From JAAYBY01 sp964465385 (GTDB lineage: Bacteria; Bacillota; Clostridia; Saccharofermentanales; UBA5734): a stretch of 15,979 nucleotides of DNA. The DNA lies in NCBI GenBank assembly GCA_964465385.1, contig CAYXIM010000041.1, positions 1 to 15,979 of the forward strand, in the 5' to 3' direction. The notes beneath the pieces were generated by a model that saw only the letters and a list, made by a program, of their open reading frames with translations, was not told the DNA's origin and ran no database searches. Made by a program: the position numbers and the translations under genes. Positions 1 to 6,705 of this stretch are shown one piece after another. How positions within the stretch are numbered: position 1 is the stretch's first letter; every line of letters starts with the position of its first letter.

Positions 1-140
1 TGGAGGCGCTGGGCCAGCGACTTGAGTTCAGACACGGTGCTGATGTCCACAAAGAAGGCATAGCACTCCTCTTTGTTACGCAGCGACAACACCGCTTCAA
101 AGAGCAGGTCTATGGTGGAATCACGCAGTTTTTCGTTCAT
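1..140 (-). CDS. yerC: YerC/YecD-family TrpR-related regulator, 5' part only
   Basis: The first 46 codons are present and the gene runs off the left edge. The product begins MNEKLRDSTIDLLFEAVLSL and continues with EECYAFFVDI, TVSELKSLAQRL. This matches the conserved N-terminal half of YerC/YecD proteins, small (about 100 aa) DNA-binding proteins related to the tryptophan repressor TrpR. The helix-turn-helix expected in the second half lies outside the window, so DNA binding is inferred from family membership. The ATG at 140 follows a G-rich stretch (GGGGG) about five bases upstream. The gene has its own candidate promoter at 210-238 and is not coupled to the pilin-like genes upstream. The regulated genes and effector cannot be told from here; family members are not established tryptophan sensors. 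Confidence 0.85.
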   Translation of the reverse strand, partial: MNEKLRDSTIDLLFEAVLSLRNKEECYAFFVDISTVSELKSLAQRL

Positions 141-182
141 GGCAGCCCCCGTTATTCGGATCACATCATCCCAAACAATCAG

Positions 183-198
183 ACGGTCGCTGGACCGT
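183..198. repeat. Short inverted repeat in the yerC 5' leader
   Basis: ACGGTC (183-188) and GACCGT (193-198) form a perfect 6-bp palindrome around a 4-base centre. It falls just downstream of the predicted yerC start site, where an operator or a small leader hairpin could act. Six base pairs is short and could be chance. It could equally serve as a weak end signal for the gene ending at 244, but no clear T-run follows on that strand. Confidence 0.35.
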
Positions 199-209
199 TT
201 TCACCACTA

Positions 210-238
210 ATGATAACCCAAGGCCTGTGAATGAACAA
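210..238 (-). promoter_or_regulatory. Sigma-70-type promoter for yerC
   Basis: Read on the minus strand, TTGTTC (238-233) and TATCAT (215-210) are separated by exactly 17 bases. Transcription would start near 203, about 60 bases before the yerC ATG. It lies between the stop of the TadE-like gene (244) and yerC, so yerC can be expressed independently. Both hexamers are imperfect and no experiment supports it. Confidence 0.5.
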
Positions 239-243
239 GAACC

Positions 244-1194
244 TTATCCGGGGCTGGTCTGGTAGCGGACGGTTTCCAAAAGCAGGCCGCGGTCGCCTGC
301 TTCGCGGGCCAAATCAGCCAGGCAGCCGGCCAGCCAGGGCGGCGGCTGGTTGTCCGGGATGACCAGGAGCAACCGCTTGCTGTGGATGTCAGCGGCACGC
401 ACTTCCACGTGTGTGCCAGACCGGTTGAACGAGGCCCCGTCAAAGCCGTCCAGGTCATCCAGGCAGCAACGCACGGCGCGGGCAAGTGCCTTGGGGTCCG
501 CGTAGCTGGCCGCCGTGAAATCCAGGCTCCTGATGGCGGTGGCACAGCCGTCTGAGAAGGCGGCGATGACCGGAAAGGTGTCCGGCAGGCTGCCCCCCAT
601 GGCCTGGCGGATCTGCTTGCCCCGGGAAAAATTATCCAGGGACCAGACCGACGCCTGTGCCACTTGTGCCGCTTCCGGGCCGGCCAGCAGGCGGCCCCAA
701 AGGGGGACCGCCACCCGGGTCCGGACGGTCCGCCTGCCCCAGAGGCTGTTTTCCAGCCAGCTCATGTGGACCCAAAGCAGCTGGTCCTGGCTTTGCCAGT
801 CCAGAAAAAGGGTGCGTTGGTCCTGGATCCCCAGTGGCTCCCCCGCCTCAGCCATCCAGAAGGCCTGCCGCTTTAAAAGCGCCGGCCCCAGCTGCTGGGT
901 GATCAGGGCATCGGCCACCAACCCCTGCACCGGGCCGGACAAGGGGCCAAAGAGGGCCGCCAGGGTCCGCACGTCCTGGATGAGGCTGCCTTCTGCCTGG
1001 TCCAGCTGGTCCAGGTCCAGCACGGTCAAGGCCGGCAGCAGCAAGGACCATTCATCGGCTGCCCGCCTGAGGGCGGCTGTCATCAGCAGCTGGCGGCGGA
1101 TGCTGGTCAGGTGGCCCAGAAAGCCCATGAAAAAAAGCAAGAGCAGGGGCAGGACCAGGGCCGCTTCCAGGCTGACCGATCCCCTCTTTTTCAT
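244..1194 (-). CDS. TadE-like pseudopilin with CdiA_C-like (endonuclease toxin-fold) C-terminal region
   Basis: 316 aa. The start is the ATG at 1194, which has a strong SD (AGGAGG, 6-base spacer) and overlaps the previous stop as ATGA; the open frame upstream of it is not used. The N-terminus KKRG|SVSLEAALVLP has the prepilin pattern: basic residues, Gly, then Glu at +5, then a hydrophobic helix (about 11-27). This is typical of TadE-type pseudopilins processed by a TadV-like peptidase. Residues 130-170 resemble the conserved outer part of TadE-like proteins. From about 191 to 312 the sequence changes character: RGKQIRQAMG, LPDTFPVIAAF, ATAIRSLDF, then RLLLVIP near 274-280 and GLLLETVRY at the end. 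I recognise this from memory as resembling the CdiA C-terminal nuclease-toxin family (PF18451). In that family I expect PVIDxF and SIKSxD; here Asp is Ala211 and Lys is Arg222, so nuclease activity is doubtful. No immunity gene follows. The TadE-like part is fairly secure; the C-terminal assignment is an inference. Confidence 0.75.
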   Translation of the reverse strand: MKKRGSVSLEAALVLPLLLLFFMGFLGHLTSIRRQLLMTAALRRAADEWSLLLPALTVLDLDQLDQAEGSLIQDVRTLAALFGPLSGPVQGLVADALITQQLGPALLKRQAFWMAEAGEPLGIQDQRTLFLDWQSQDQLLWVHMSWLENSLWGRRTVRTRVAVPLWGRLLAGPEAAQVAQASVWSLDNFSRGKQIRQAMGGSLPDTFPVIAAFSDGCATAIRSLDFTAASYADPKALARAVRCCLDDLDGFDGASFNRSGTHVEVRAADIHSKRLLLVIPDNQPPPWLAGCLADLAREAGDRGLLLETVRYQTSPG

Positions 1195-2534
1195 GTGTAG
1201 CCTCCTGACAGCTGATAGCCTTGGCCCGCCAGCGTGGACGCGGCCGTCACCTGGGTGTAAAAGGGGCCGCCACACACCCCTTCGATGATCAAGCCGCAGC
1301 GCCTGACAACCAGCGACCGGGGCAGCATGAGGGTGAAAAGGCGCAGGTGGTCCTGGTAGCTGCAGGTGGCCGACAGGTCACCGATACCCGGCCACAGCCG
1401 GATCCGCTCCCCTGCCAGCAGGCGGGTGGTGTCTTTGTAAGCGGCAGACAGGGCTTTTGCGACCACCAGGACATAGGCGATGGCCTGGGGCTCCAAGGCC
1501 ACGGTGCCCGCACTGACCAGGGCAACCGCGCCAGCCAGGCTTTCAGCCAGGCCCTGGATGGTCAGCATCTCATCGGCATCACTGACCAGGGCGGCCAGGT
1601 GGATCAAGGTGCGCAGGCTGACCAGGCAGGTCCGGACCACAAAGGCCGCGGCCTGGGGGTCGAAAAAGCCGGTCAGGACCTGTTCCAGTTCACAGGGGCG
1701 GCTGACGGCCAGCGCCGTCATCGAGCGTCCATCCGGGGTCCTCAGGGTCCGGCCTGTCTGGCCACACACGGTCACCCGCTGGGTGCAATAGGCCAGGGCA
1801 TACTCAGCCACACACAGGTCTTCGTAGAGGCCTGTGGCAGCCTGGGAAAAGAGGCGGTTGCAGGCCGCAGCCAGGCGGTTGAGACCCTGGGGGTCCAAAA
1901 CGGTCGGCAGGCCGCCAAACAGGCTTGTCATCAGGTCGCTGTCCCGGCAGCCCAGCAGGGACAGGCCCAGGCCGTCCAGGCGGTTTTTGACACCGGTCAG
2001 CTGGTCGTCAGCCAGCTCATCCAGCAACGAACCCAGGAGGGTGTCCAGGACCTGGGAAACCTGCCCCGCTTCAACCGATCCGGCCAGGCTGGCCACAGGG
2101 CCCGATAAGGCGTCTGTCAGAAAAGAGGCCGGATCCAGCTCTTTTTGGATCTGGTCCAGCCAGTGCAGGGGCAGGCGGTTTTTCATCTGCCGCACCATCT
2201 GCTGGTCCAGGACCAGGGGGTCTGACAAGGGGGCATCCACCGTCAGCCAGGGGCCCTGCCAGCCGGGGCAGCCGGCCATGAGGGTGGACACCACCTGGCC
2301 ATTGGCCGCTTGGGTCTCAAAGCCCAGCAGGCCAAAGCTGGTGAAAAGGGCCGGGTCATAGGCCGCCAAAACCACTTGGCACTGGCTCTTGAGGGCATCA
2401 GCCAGCCTGGCTTCCCAGGCCCGCATGTGGGCAGCCGACACCCAGCTGGATAAGACCAGGCTGAAAGCCGTCAGGATGAGGCAGCAAAAGAGGCTGATGC
2501 TGCCCCGCCGCGAACGGTGCGCCAAGCCCGTCAT
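1191..2534 (-). CDS. DUF5702/TadG-like secreted or membrane-anchored protein
   Basis: 447 aa. The N-terminus has a basic stretch RSRRGSISLF and one hydrophobic helix (about 12-34), followed by LKSQCQVVLAAYDPALFTSF and GLLGFE (about 49-73). Near the end come YQDHLRLFTLML and a short tail ending YQLSGGYT. This layout is that of the DUF5702 family in Gram-positive bacteria and resembles TadG: one N-terminal anchor and a large extracytoplasmic part. The function is unknown; genes of this type sit with Tad/Flp pilus-like genes. The position after the RRG site that would be Glu in a true pilin is Phe, so this is probably not itself a processed pilin. The ATG at 2534 overlaps the upstream stop (ATGA) with no clear SD, which suggests translational coupling. 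The stop at 1191 overlaps the next start in the same way. Several cysteines outside the anchor could form disulfides. Confidence 0.7.
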   Translation of the reverse strand: MTGLAHRSRRGSISLFCCLILTAFSLVLSSWVSAAHMRAWEARLADALKSQCQVVLAAYDPALFTSFGLLGFETQAANGQVVSTLMAGCPGWQGPWLTVDAPLSDPLVLDQQMVRQMKNRLPLHWLDQIQKELDPASFLTDALSGPVASLAGSVEAGQVSQVLDTLLGSLLDELADDQLTGVKNRLDGLGLSLLGCRDSDLMTSLFGGLPTVLDPQGLNRLAAACNRLFSQAATGLYEDLCVAEYALAYCTQRVTVCGQTGRTLRTPDGRSMTALAVSRPCELEQVLTGFFDPQAAAFVVRTCLVSLRTLIHLAALVSDADEMLTIQGLAESLAGAVALVSAGTVALEPQAIAYVLVVAKALSAAYKDTTRLLAGERIRLWPGIGDLSATCSYQDHLRLFTLMLPRSLVVRRCGLIIEGVCGGPFYTQVTAASTLAGQGYQLSGGYT

Positions 2535-2815
2535 CGACCAGCCAGCCAGCCTTCGACTGTGCCGGCACTGTCCCGGAGCCAGCTGGCGGCCAGGAGCAGC
2601 GTCTGGGGCGACACCTGTAAGAGGGGCAGCTGTCCGGGGACATCTGCTGCGGCAAAGACATAAAAGGCGCCAGGTCCTGCTGCCGGCAGGCTGTTGGCCA
2701 CCTCACGGGCGGCGGCCAGGCGGCAGGCCTTGTAACGGCCAGGTGCCAGGGTCAGGGGCAAGAGCAGCAGGATCAGGACCAGGCAGATCGCCAGGGCGGT
2801 TTCCAGGGTCAACAT
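2531..2815 (-). CDS. Small prepilin-like membrane protein, first gene of a three-gene Tad-like unit
   Basis: 94 aa starting MLTLETALAICLVLILLLLP. The hydrophobic segment (about 6-23) is preceded by Glu at position 5, as in a mature type IV pilin, but without the usual basic leader and Gly. After it comes GRYKACRLAAAREVANSLPA and a short soluble tail. I do not recognise a named family; it may be a TadE-like minor pseudopilin or an assembly partner of the next two proteins. The start at 2815 is chosen because a near-perfect SD (AGGAGGTG) lies about six bases upstream. The frame stays open upstream to 2890, but that part runs through the pheT terminator hairpin and is unlikely to be translated. 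The stop overlaps the next start by four bases (ATGA). Confidence 0.65.
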   Translation of the reverse strand: MLTLETALAICLVLILLLLPLTLAPGRYKACRLAAAREVANSLPAAGPGAFYVFAAADVPGQLPLLQVSPQTLLLAASWLRDSAGTVEGWLAGR

Positions 2816-2840
2816 GAGACCACCTCCTGCCCCCCAGTTT

Positions 2841-2872
2841 AAAAGCGGCGGCCGGCAAGGTGCCGGCCGCCG
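2841..2872 (-). terminator. Rho-independent terminator after pheT
   Basis: Read on the minus strand, an 11-bp GC-only stem (2872-2862 with 2856-2846) closes a 5-base loop. It is followed by GC... TTTT (2844-2841). It begins about 30 bases after the pheT stop. The U-run is short (four), so some readthrough into the pilin-like genes is plausible. Confidence 0.8.
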
Positions 2873-2901
2873 GGAGACAAAAAGGGTCAAAGGGGCTCAG
2901 G

Positions 2902-5310
2902 TCAGCGGTCGCGCAGGTGGGCCCCGATGGTGCGGGCCAGGTCATCGAGGATGGCCTCAATCACCGGTGCGATGTCTTCATCCGACAAAGTCTTGTCATC
3001 CGCGCCAAAGGCCAGTTCATAGGACAAGGACACCTCATCATCGGCGAAGGGCTTGCCGGCATAGGCGTCAAAGAGGCGGATGGCCCGCAGGAGGCCGCCG
3101 CCCGCCCGGCGGATGATCGCATCAATCTCCCGGGCTGGTATCGCCTTGTTGGCGACCAGGGACAGGTCGCGCAAGACCCGCGGGTAGCGCGGCAGGGCGA
3201 CCGCCTGGCGGTCATCACGGGCCGCCTGGATCAGGGCATCCACGGACAGGTCCAGCAGGACCGTGCGCGGCGGGGCTGAAAAGGCCCGGGCCACATCCGG
3301 GTGCACCTCGCCCAGCTGGCCGATGGCCTGGCCAGCCAGGGTGACACGGGCTGCGCGACCCGGGTGCAGCCAGGGGGCATCTGCTTCCGGGAAGAAGTCC
3401 AGGTCCTGGATGCCCAGGTGGCGGGCCAGCTCTTCAACCAGGCCCTTGAGGGCGAAAAAGAGCCCGGGGCCCGCATCGGGGATCTGGGTGTCATAGCGGC
3501 AGGCACACAGGCGCCGCTCTTCAGCCGGCAGCGCCGTCAGGGGCCACTGGTCGGTCCGGTAGACGGCAGCCGATTCAAAGAGGGCGGCCTCGGCCACCGA
3601 GCGTTTCCAGTTGGTGGACGCCACGGTCAGGAGCGAAGGCAGCATGCTGGTGCGCATGCGGCTGTATTCTTCCCCCAGGGGGTTGTGGATGATCACCTGC
3701 TGGCGCAGGGGGTGGTCCTGGGGCACCCGCAGCTTGTCCAGCTGGGCTGGCCCTTCAAAGGAATAGGTGCTGGCTTCAAAAAAACCGGCCGCCAGGAAGA
3801 GGCCCTTGATCTTCTCATGCCGGGTCTGGTCCCGGCTCAGGCCCCCTGTTGTCGCCTGGGCGCCGGACAAGAGGCTGGGTTCAATCTTGTTGTAGCCGTA
3901 AAGGCGGGCGGCTTCCTCAGCCAGGTCAGCCTGGCAGTCCAGGTCTGCCCGCCAGGAAGGCGGCCAGGCCAGCAGGCCGTCACCTGCCAGCTGGATCTGG
4001 ATACCCAGGCGTTCCAGGCAGGCGATCAGCCAGTCCTCGGTCAGGTCGGTTCCCAGAATGCCGTTGATGCCGGCTGTGGTGAAGGGGATCTGCCGGGGCG
4101 CTTGTTTACCCGGCCAGACGTCCAGGGTGGATTGGCAGACGCGGCCAGCCCCGGTTTCTTCGATCAGCTGGCAGGCCCGGTCCATGGCCCGGCGGGCCAG
4201 CTGGCGGTCCAGGCCTTTTTCAAAGCGCAGGGAGGCTTCGGTCCGAAGGCCCACCTGTTTGGCGGCGCTGCGGACCGCAGCCGCATCAAAGGTGGCCGAT
4301 TCCAGCAAAATGCGGGTGGTGTCAGCCGACACTTCCGAATTTTCGGCACCCATGACCCCGGCCAGGGCCACCACCCGCTCCTGGTCTGCGATGACCAGCA
4401 TGCTGGGGTCCAAGGTCCGCTCGATCCCGTCCAGGGTAGTCATGCGTTCCCCTGCCCGGGCCCGGCGGACCAGGATCTGGCTGCCGGCCAGCTGCGACAG
4501 GTCAAAGGCGTGCATGGGCTGGCCCAGTTCCAGCATGACATAGTTGGTGATGTCCACCAGGTTGTTGATGGGGCGCATGCCGGCCCCGCGCAGGCGGCGG
4601 CGGATCCAGTCCGGGGACGGCCCGATGGTCACGTCTTGAATCACCCGGCCGCAATAGCGCGGGCACAGGTCCGGATCCAGGATCTCAATGGCGGCATGGT
4701 CGGCGCTGTCGCTGGGGTCCAGGGCTTGGACCTGTGGAGCCAGGGGGCTGAAGGGCCGGTCAAAGGTGACGGCCGCCTCACGGGCCAGGCCTTCAACCGA
4801 CAGGCAGTCAGGCCGGTTGGCGGTGATTTCAAATTCCAGGATCACGTCATCCAGGTGCAGGATGGGCCGGATGTCGGCATCCAGGGGGGTGTCATCTGGC
4901 AGGATCACGATGCCATCGGGGTCGGTTTCCGGATACGCTTCCGGGTCCAGGCCCAGCTCGTCCAGGCTGCACAGCATGCCCTGGGACGGTTCCCCACGCA
5001 GCGTGCCGGCCCGGATGACGGTGCCGTCGGCCAGGCTGGCCCCATCCAGGGCAACCGGCACGATGGCGCCCGCAAAGACGTTGTCCGCCCCGGTCACGAT
5101 CTGCAGCTTGCGTTCACCGCAGGTCAGCTGGCAGCAGACCAGCTTGTCGGCATTGGGGTGCGGCGCCACGCTGTCGATGCGGCCGGTCCGGATCCCCTGG
5201 ACGGCCCCNNNNNNNNNNTTTGACCCGGTCAGCGTCATGCCGTCGGCAAAGGCTTTGGGGTCCTGGTCAACCGGTGTAAAGGCCCGGATCCACTCAAGTG
5301 TTGTTTTCAT
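2902..5310 (-). CDS. pheT: Phenylalanine-tRNA ligase beta subunit
   Basis: About 802 aa as drawn, the usual length for the bacterial protein. It pairs with PheS as an alpha2-beta2 enzyme that charges tRNA-Phe in the cytoplasm. Visible parts in order: N-terminal MKTTLEWIRAFTPVD; the OB-fold tRNA-binding domain (about 35-125) with PHPNADKLVCCQL and GTLRGEPSQGMLCSLDELGL; the B3/B4 editing region; B5; a catalytic-like core; and a C-terminal anticodon-binding domain from about 710 (YPRVLRDLSLVA ... FADDEVSLSYELAF). Ten N (5209-5218) interrupt codons 31-34 just after LTGS. By comparison with the usual KVEG-type sequence here, a few residues more than the Ns allow are probably missing; the frame is kept. 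The gene starts 21 bases after pheS and shares its T-box-controlled transcript. A terminator follows its stop. Confidence 0.97.
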   Translation of the reverse strand: MKTTLEWIRAFTPVDQDPKAFADGMTLTGSXXXXGAVQGIRTGRIDSVAPHPNADKLVCCQLTCGERKLQIVTGADNVFAGAIVPVALDGASLADGTVIRAGTLRGEPSQGMLCSLDELGLDPEAYPETDPDGIVILPDDTPLDADIRPILHLDDVILEFEITANRPDCLSVEGLAREAAVTFDRPFSPLAPQVQALDPSDSADHAAIEILDPDLCPRYCGRVIQDVTIGPSPDWIRRRLRGAGMRPINNLVDITNYVMLELGQPMHAFDLSQLAGSQILVRRARAGERMTTLDGIERTLDPSMLVIADQERVVALAGVMGAENSEVSADTTRILLESATFDAAAVRSAAKQVGLRTEASLRFEKGLDRQLARRAMDRACQLIEETGAGRVCQSTLDVWPGKQAPRQIPFTTAGINGILGTDLTEDWLIACLERLGIQIQLAGDGLLAWPPSWRADLDCQADLAEEAARLYGYNKIEPSLLSGAQATTGGLSRDQTRHEKIKGLFLAAGFFEASTYSFEGPAQLDKLRVPQDHPLRQQVIIHNPLGEEYSRMRTSMLPSLLTVASTNWKRSVAEAALFESAAVYRTDQWPLTALPAEERRLCACRYDTQIPDAGPGLFFALKGLVEELARHLGIQDLDFFPEADAPWLHPGRAARVTLAGQAIGQLGEVHPDVARAFSAPPRTVLLDLSVDALIQAARDDRQAVALPRYPRVLRDLSLVANKAIPAREIDAIIRRAGGGLLRAIRLFDAYAGKPFADDEVSLSYELAFGADDKTLSDEDIAPVIEAILDDLARTIGAHLRDR
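5209..5218. other. Run of ten N inside pheT
   Basis: Ten undetermined bases close to the pheT 5' end. The frame is preserved across them, which would need a true length of 1 modulo 3. The same number of N occurs at 7830-7839, which suggests a fixed placeholder and not a measured length. Confidence 0.9.
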
Positions 5311-5331
5311 GGTTTTCCCTTTCCGCTGCCT

Positions 5332-6363
5332 TCAGCTGAACTGGCGCAAAAAGCGCAGGTCGTTTTCAAAAAAGTCACGGATGTCGGTGATGCCAAAGCG
5401 CCCCATGGCCGTCCGCTCGACCCCGATGCCAAAGGCGAAGCCACTGTAAACAGTTGCATCGATGCCGCAGTTCTCCAGCACTTGGGGGTGGACCATGCCG
5501 GCCCCCAGCACCTCGATCCAGCCCTCACCTTTACAGGTGCGGCAACCGCTGCCGCCACAGGACCAGCAGGACAAATCCACTTCGCACGAGGGTTCCGTGA
5601 AAGGAAAGTGGTGGGGGCGCAGGCGGATGCGGGTGCCTTCACCGAAGAGTTTTTTGGCAAAGAGCTGCAGGGAGCCGACCAGGTCGCCCATGGTCACGCC
5701 CCGGTCAACCACCAGGCCTTCCACCTGGTGGAAAATGGGTGAATGGGTGGCGTCAGGGGTGTCCGAGCGGTAGACCTTGCCGGGGCAGACCACCTTGATG
5801 GGCGGCTGTTGCGCCTGCATGACCCGGATCTGGACCGGTGAGGTCTGGGTGCGCAGCAAGATCGACGGTGTGATGTAAAAGGTGTCCTGCTCGTCACGGG
5901 CCGGGTGGCCCTGGGGCAGGCGCAGCAATTCAAAGTTATAGCGGTCGTATTCAATCTCCGGCCCCTCCGCGACGCGGTAGCCCAGGCCGATGAAGATGTT
6001 GCAAATCTCATCGATGACCTGGGTCAGGGGGTGGCGGCTGCCCACAGGCCGGCTGCTGCCGGGCCGGGTCACATCCAGGCGCTCGTCTGCCAGGCGCGCT
6101 TCTTGTTCAGCCTGGAGGACCTGGCGGATCTTAAGGGTGAGCCGTTCGTCCAGCTGGGCCCGGACCTGGTTGACCAGCTGGCCCACCAGGGGCCGTTCCT
6201 CAGGGTCCAGGGCGCCCATGCCCCGCAAGAGGGCGGTCAGGCGGCCCTTTTTGCCCATGTAATGGATGCGCAGCGCGTCAACTTCGGCTGCGGTTGCTGC
6301 CTGGGCCAGCGCATCCAGAAAGGCCTGGCGCAGCTCCTCCACCTGTTCGCGAATCTGTGACAT
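5332..6363 (-). CDS. pheS: Phenylalanine-tRNA ligase alpha subunit
   Basis: 343 aa, normal length. It is the catalytic subunit of the heterotetrameric phenylalanyl-tRNA synthetase. The first roughly 100 residues form the N-terminal tRNA-binding coiled coil (EQVEELRQAFLDAL, HYMGKKGRLTALLRGMG). The class II catalytic core follows, with PEIEYDRYNFELLRLPQGHP, the motif-2 region SDTPDATHSPIFHQVEGL, and RLRPHHFPFTEPSCEVD. A four-cysteine insertion (CWSCGGSGCRTCKGEGW) is typical of many Firmicute PheS proteins. Motif 3 is GFAFGIGVERTAMGRFGI. The ATG at 6363 has an SD (GGAGGAGG-like) about seven bases upstream. The gene is preceded by a Phe T-box leader and shares a transcript with pheT. Confidence 0.98.
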   Translation of the reverse strand: MSQIREQVEELRQAFLDALAQAATAAEVDALRIHYMGKKGRLTALLRGMGALDPEERPLVGQLVNQVRAQLDERLTLKIRQVLQAEQEARLADERLDVTRPGSSRPVGSRHPLTQVIDEICNIFIGLGYRVAEGPEIEYDRYNFELLRLPQGHPARDEQDTFYITPSILLRTQTSPVQIRVMQAQQPPIKVVCPGKVYRSDTPDATHSPIFHQVEGLVVDRGVTMGDLVGSLQLFAKKLFGEGTRIRLRPHHFPFTEPSCEVDLSCWSCGGSGCRTCKGEGWIEVLGAGMVHPQVLENCGIDATVYSGFAFGIGVERTAMGRFGITDIRDFFENDLRFLRQFS

Positions 6364-6392
6364 GGTGTCTCCTCCTCCAGGGCCACCGGCCC

Positions 6393-6425
6393 ATAAAAAA
6401 ACTTCCGCCCATCACGGGACGGAAG
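6393..6425 (-). terminator. T-box terminator hairpin
   Basis: On the minus strand, CTTCCGTCC (6425-6417) pairs with GGGCGGAAG (6410-6402), including one G-U pair, around a 6-base loop. A run of seven T (6401-6395) follows. Its 5' arm is shared with the antiterminator, as expected for a T-box switch. Confidence 0.92.
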
Positions 6426-6644
6426 AGCCTTCCGCGGTACCACCCGACTTCCGCGGCCATCCGGCCTGCGGCACTTGTTGGTGTCCCTGTCGTGGACCAG
6501 CCGTCCCCGCCTAGCAGCCATGAGGCTTTCAGCGGGGCCGCTCCAGAGCGAACTTCAGCAACCATCCCGTGCAGCCTGCTTGCAGCCCCTGGCAGACCGT
6601 CTCTGAGCACCTTCCGTTTGCCTACTCTCTCCTTCTTTGCGTTA
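6393..6644 (-). ncRNA. T-box leader (tRNA-Phe sensing) of pheST
   Basis: The leader of about 250 nt lies between the pheS promoter and gene. It carries the T-box sequence GGGTGGTACCGCG (minus strand, about 6448-6434). An antiterminator can be drawn: CGGG, then the bulge TGGTACC, then GCGGAAG, pairing with CTTCCGT and CCCG. This is mutually exclusive with the terminator at 6393-6425. On the 5' side, CAGAGA and the run GAAGTTCGCTCTGGAGC match the Stem I distal part and specifier region. The specifier triplet would be TTC (6552-6550) followed by a purine, which codes for Phe and fits the gene. GGCCCCGC/GGCGGGG and GGCC-GGAT-GGCC hairpins fit the middle stems. Known mechanism: uncharged tRNA-Phe binds and stabilises the antiterminator, switching pheST on. 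The 5' end is placed from the predicted promoter. Confidence 0.93.
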
Positions 6645-6646
6645 TC

Positions 6647-6655
6647 TGCTATAAT
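6647..6655 (+). promoter_or_regulatory. Extended -10 promoter of the lipoprotein gene
   Basis: TGCTATAAT (6647-6655) is a perfect extended -10 element (TGnTATAAT) on the plus strand. No good -35 lies 16-18 bases upstream, which fits extended -10 promoters. Transcription would start near 6662 and reach the ATG at 6706 after about 45 bases. Confidence 0.6.
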
Positions 6656-6679
6656 AACACCGGATTGCCGCCCTGTAAA
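6651..6679 (-). promoter_or_regulatory. pheS: Promoter of the pheST T-box transcript
   Basis: On the minus strand, TTTACA (6679-6674) and TATTAT (6656-6651) are separated by 17 bases. Each hexamer has one mismatch to the sigma-70/sigma-A consensus. Transcription would begin near 6644, giving a full-length T-box leader. Its -10 nearly coincides with the -10 of the opposite-strand promoter. Confidence 0.75.
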
Positions 6680-6705
6680 GCAGCCAAGAAAGCCGAGGAT
6701 CACCC

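Noticed and set aside
183..198. Inverted repeat read as an intrinsic terminator for the TadE-like gene
   Set aside because: The stem is only six pairs and no T-run follows on the minus strand.
1221..2108. Plus-strand open frame opposite the DUF5702-like gene
   Set aside because: The minus-strand protein has an anchor, family-like motifs and coupled start and stop; the opposite frame shows nothing recognisable.
3301..5223. Long plus-strand open frame opposite pheT
   Set aside because: It is an antisense shadow of a well-conserved synthetase gene in GC-rich DNA; the translation is Gly/Gln-rich with no family features or SD.
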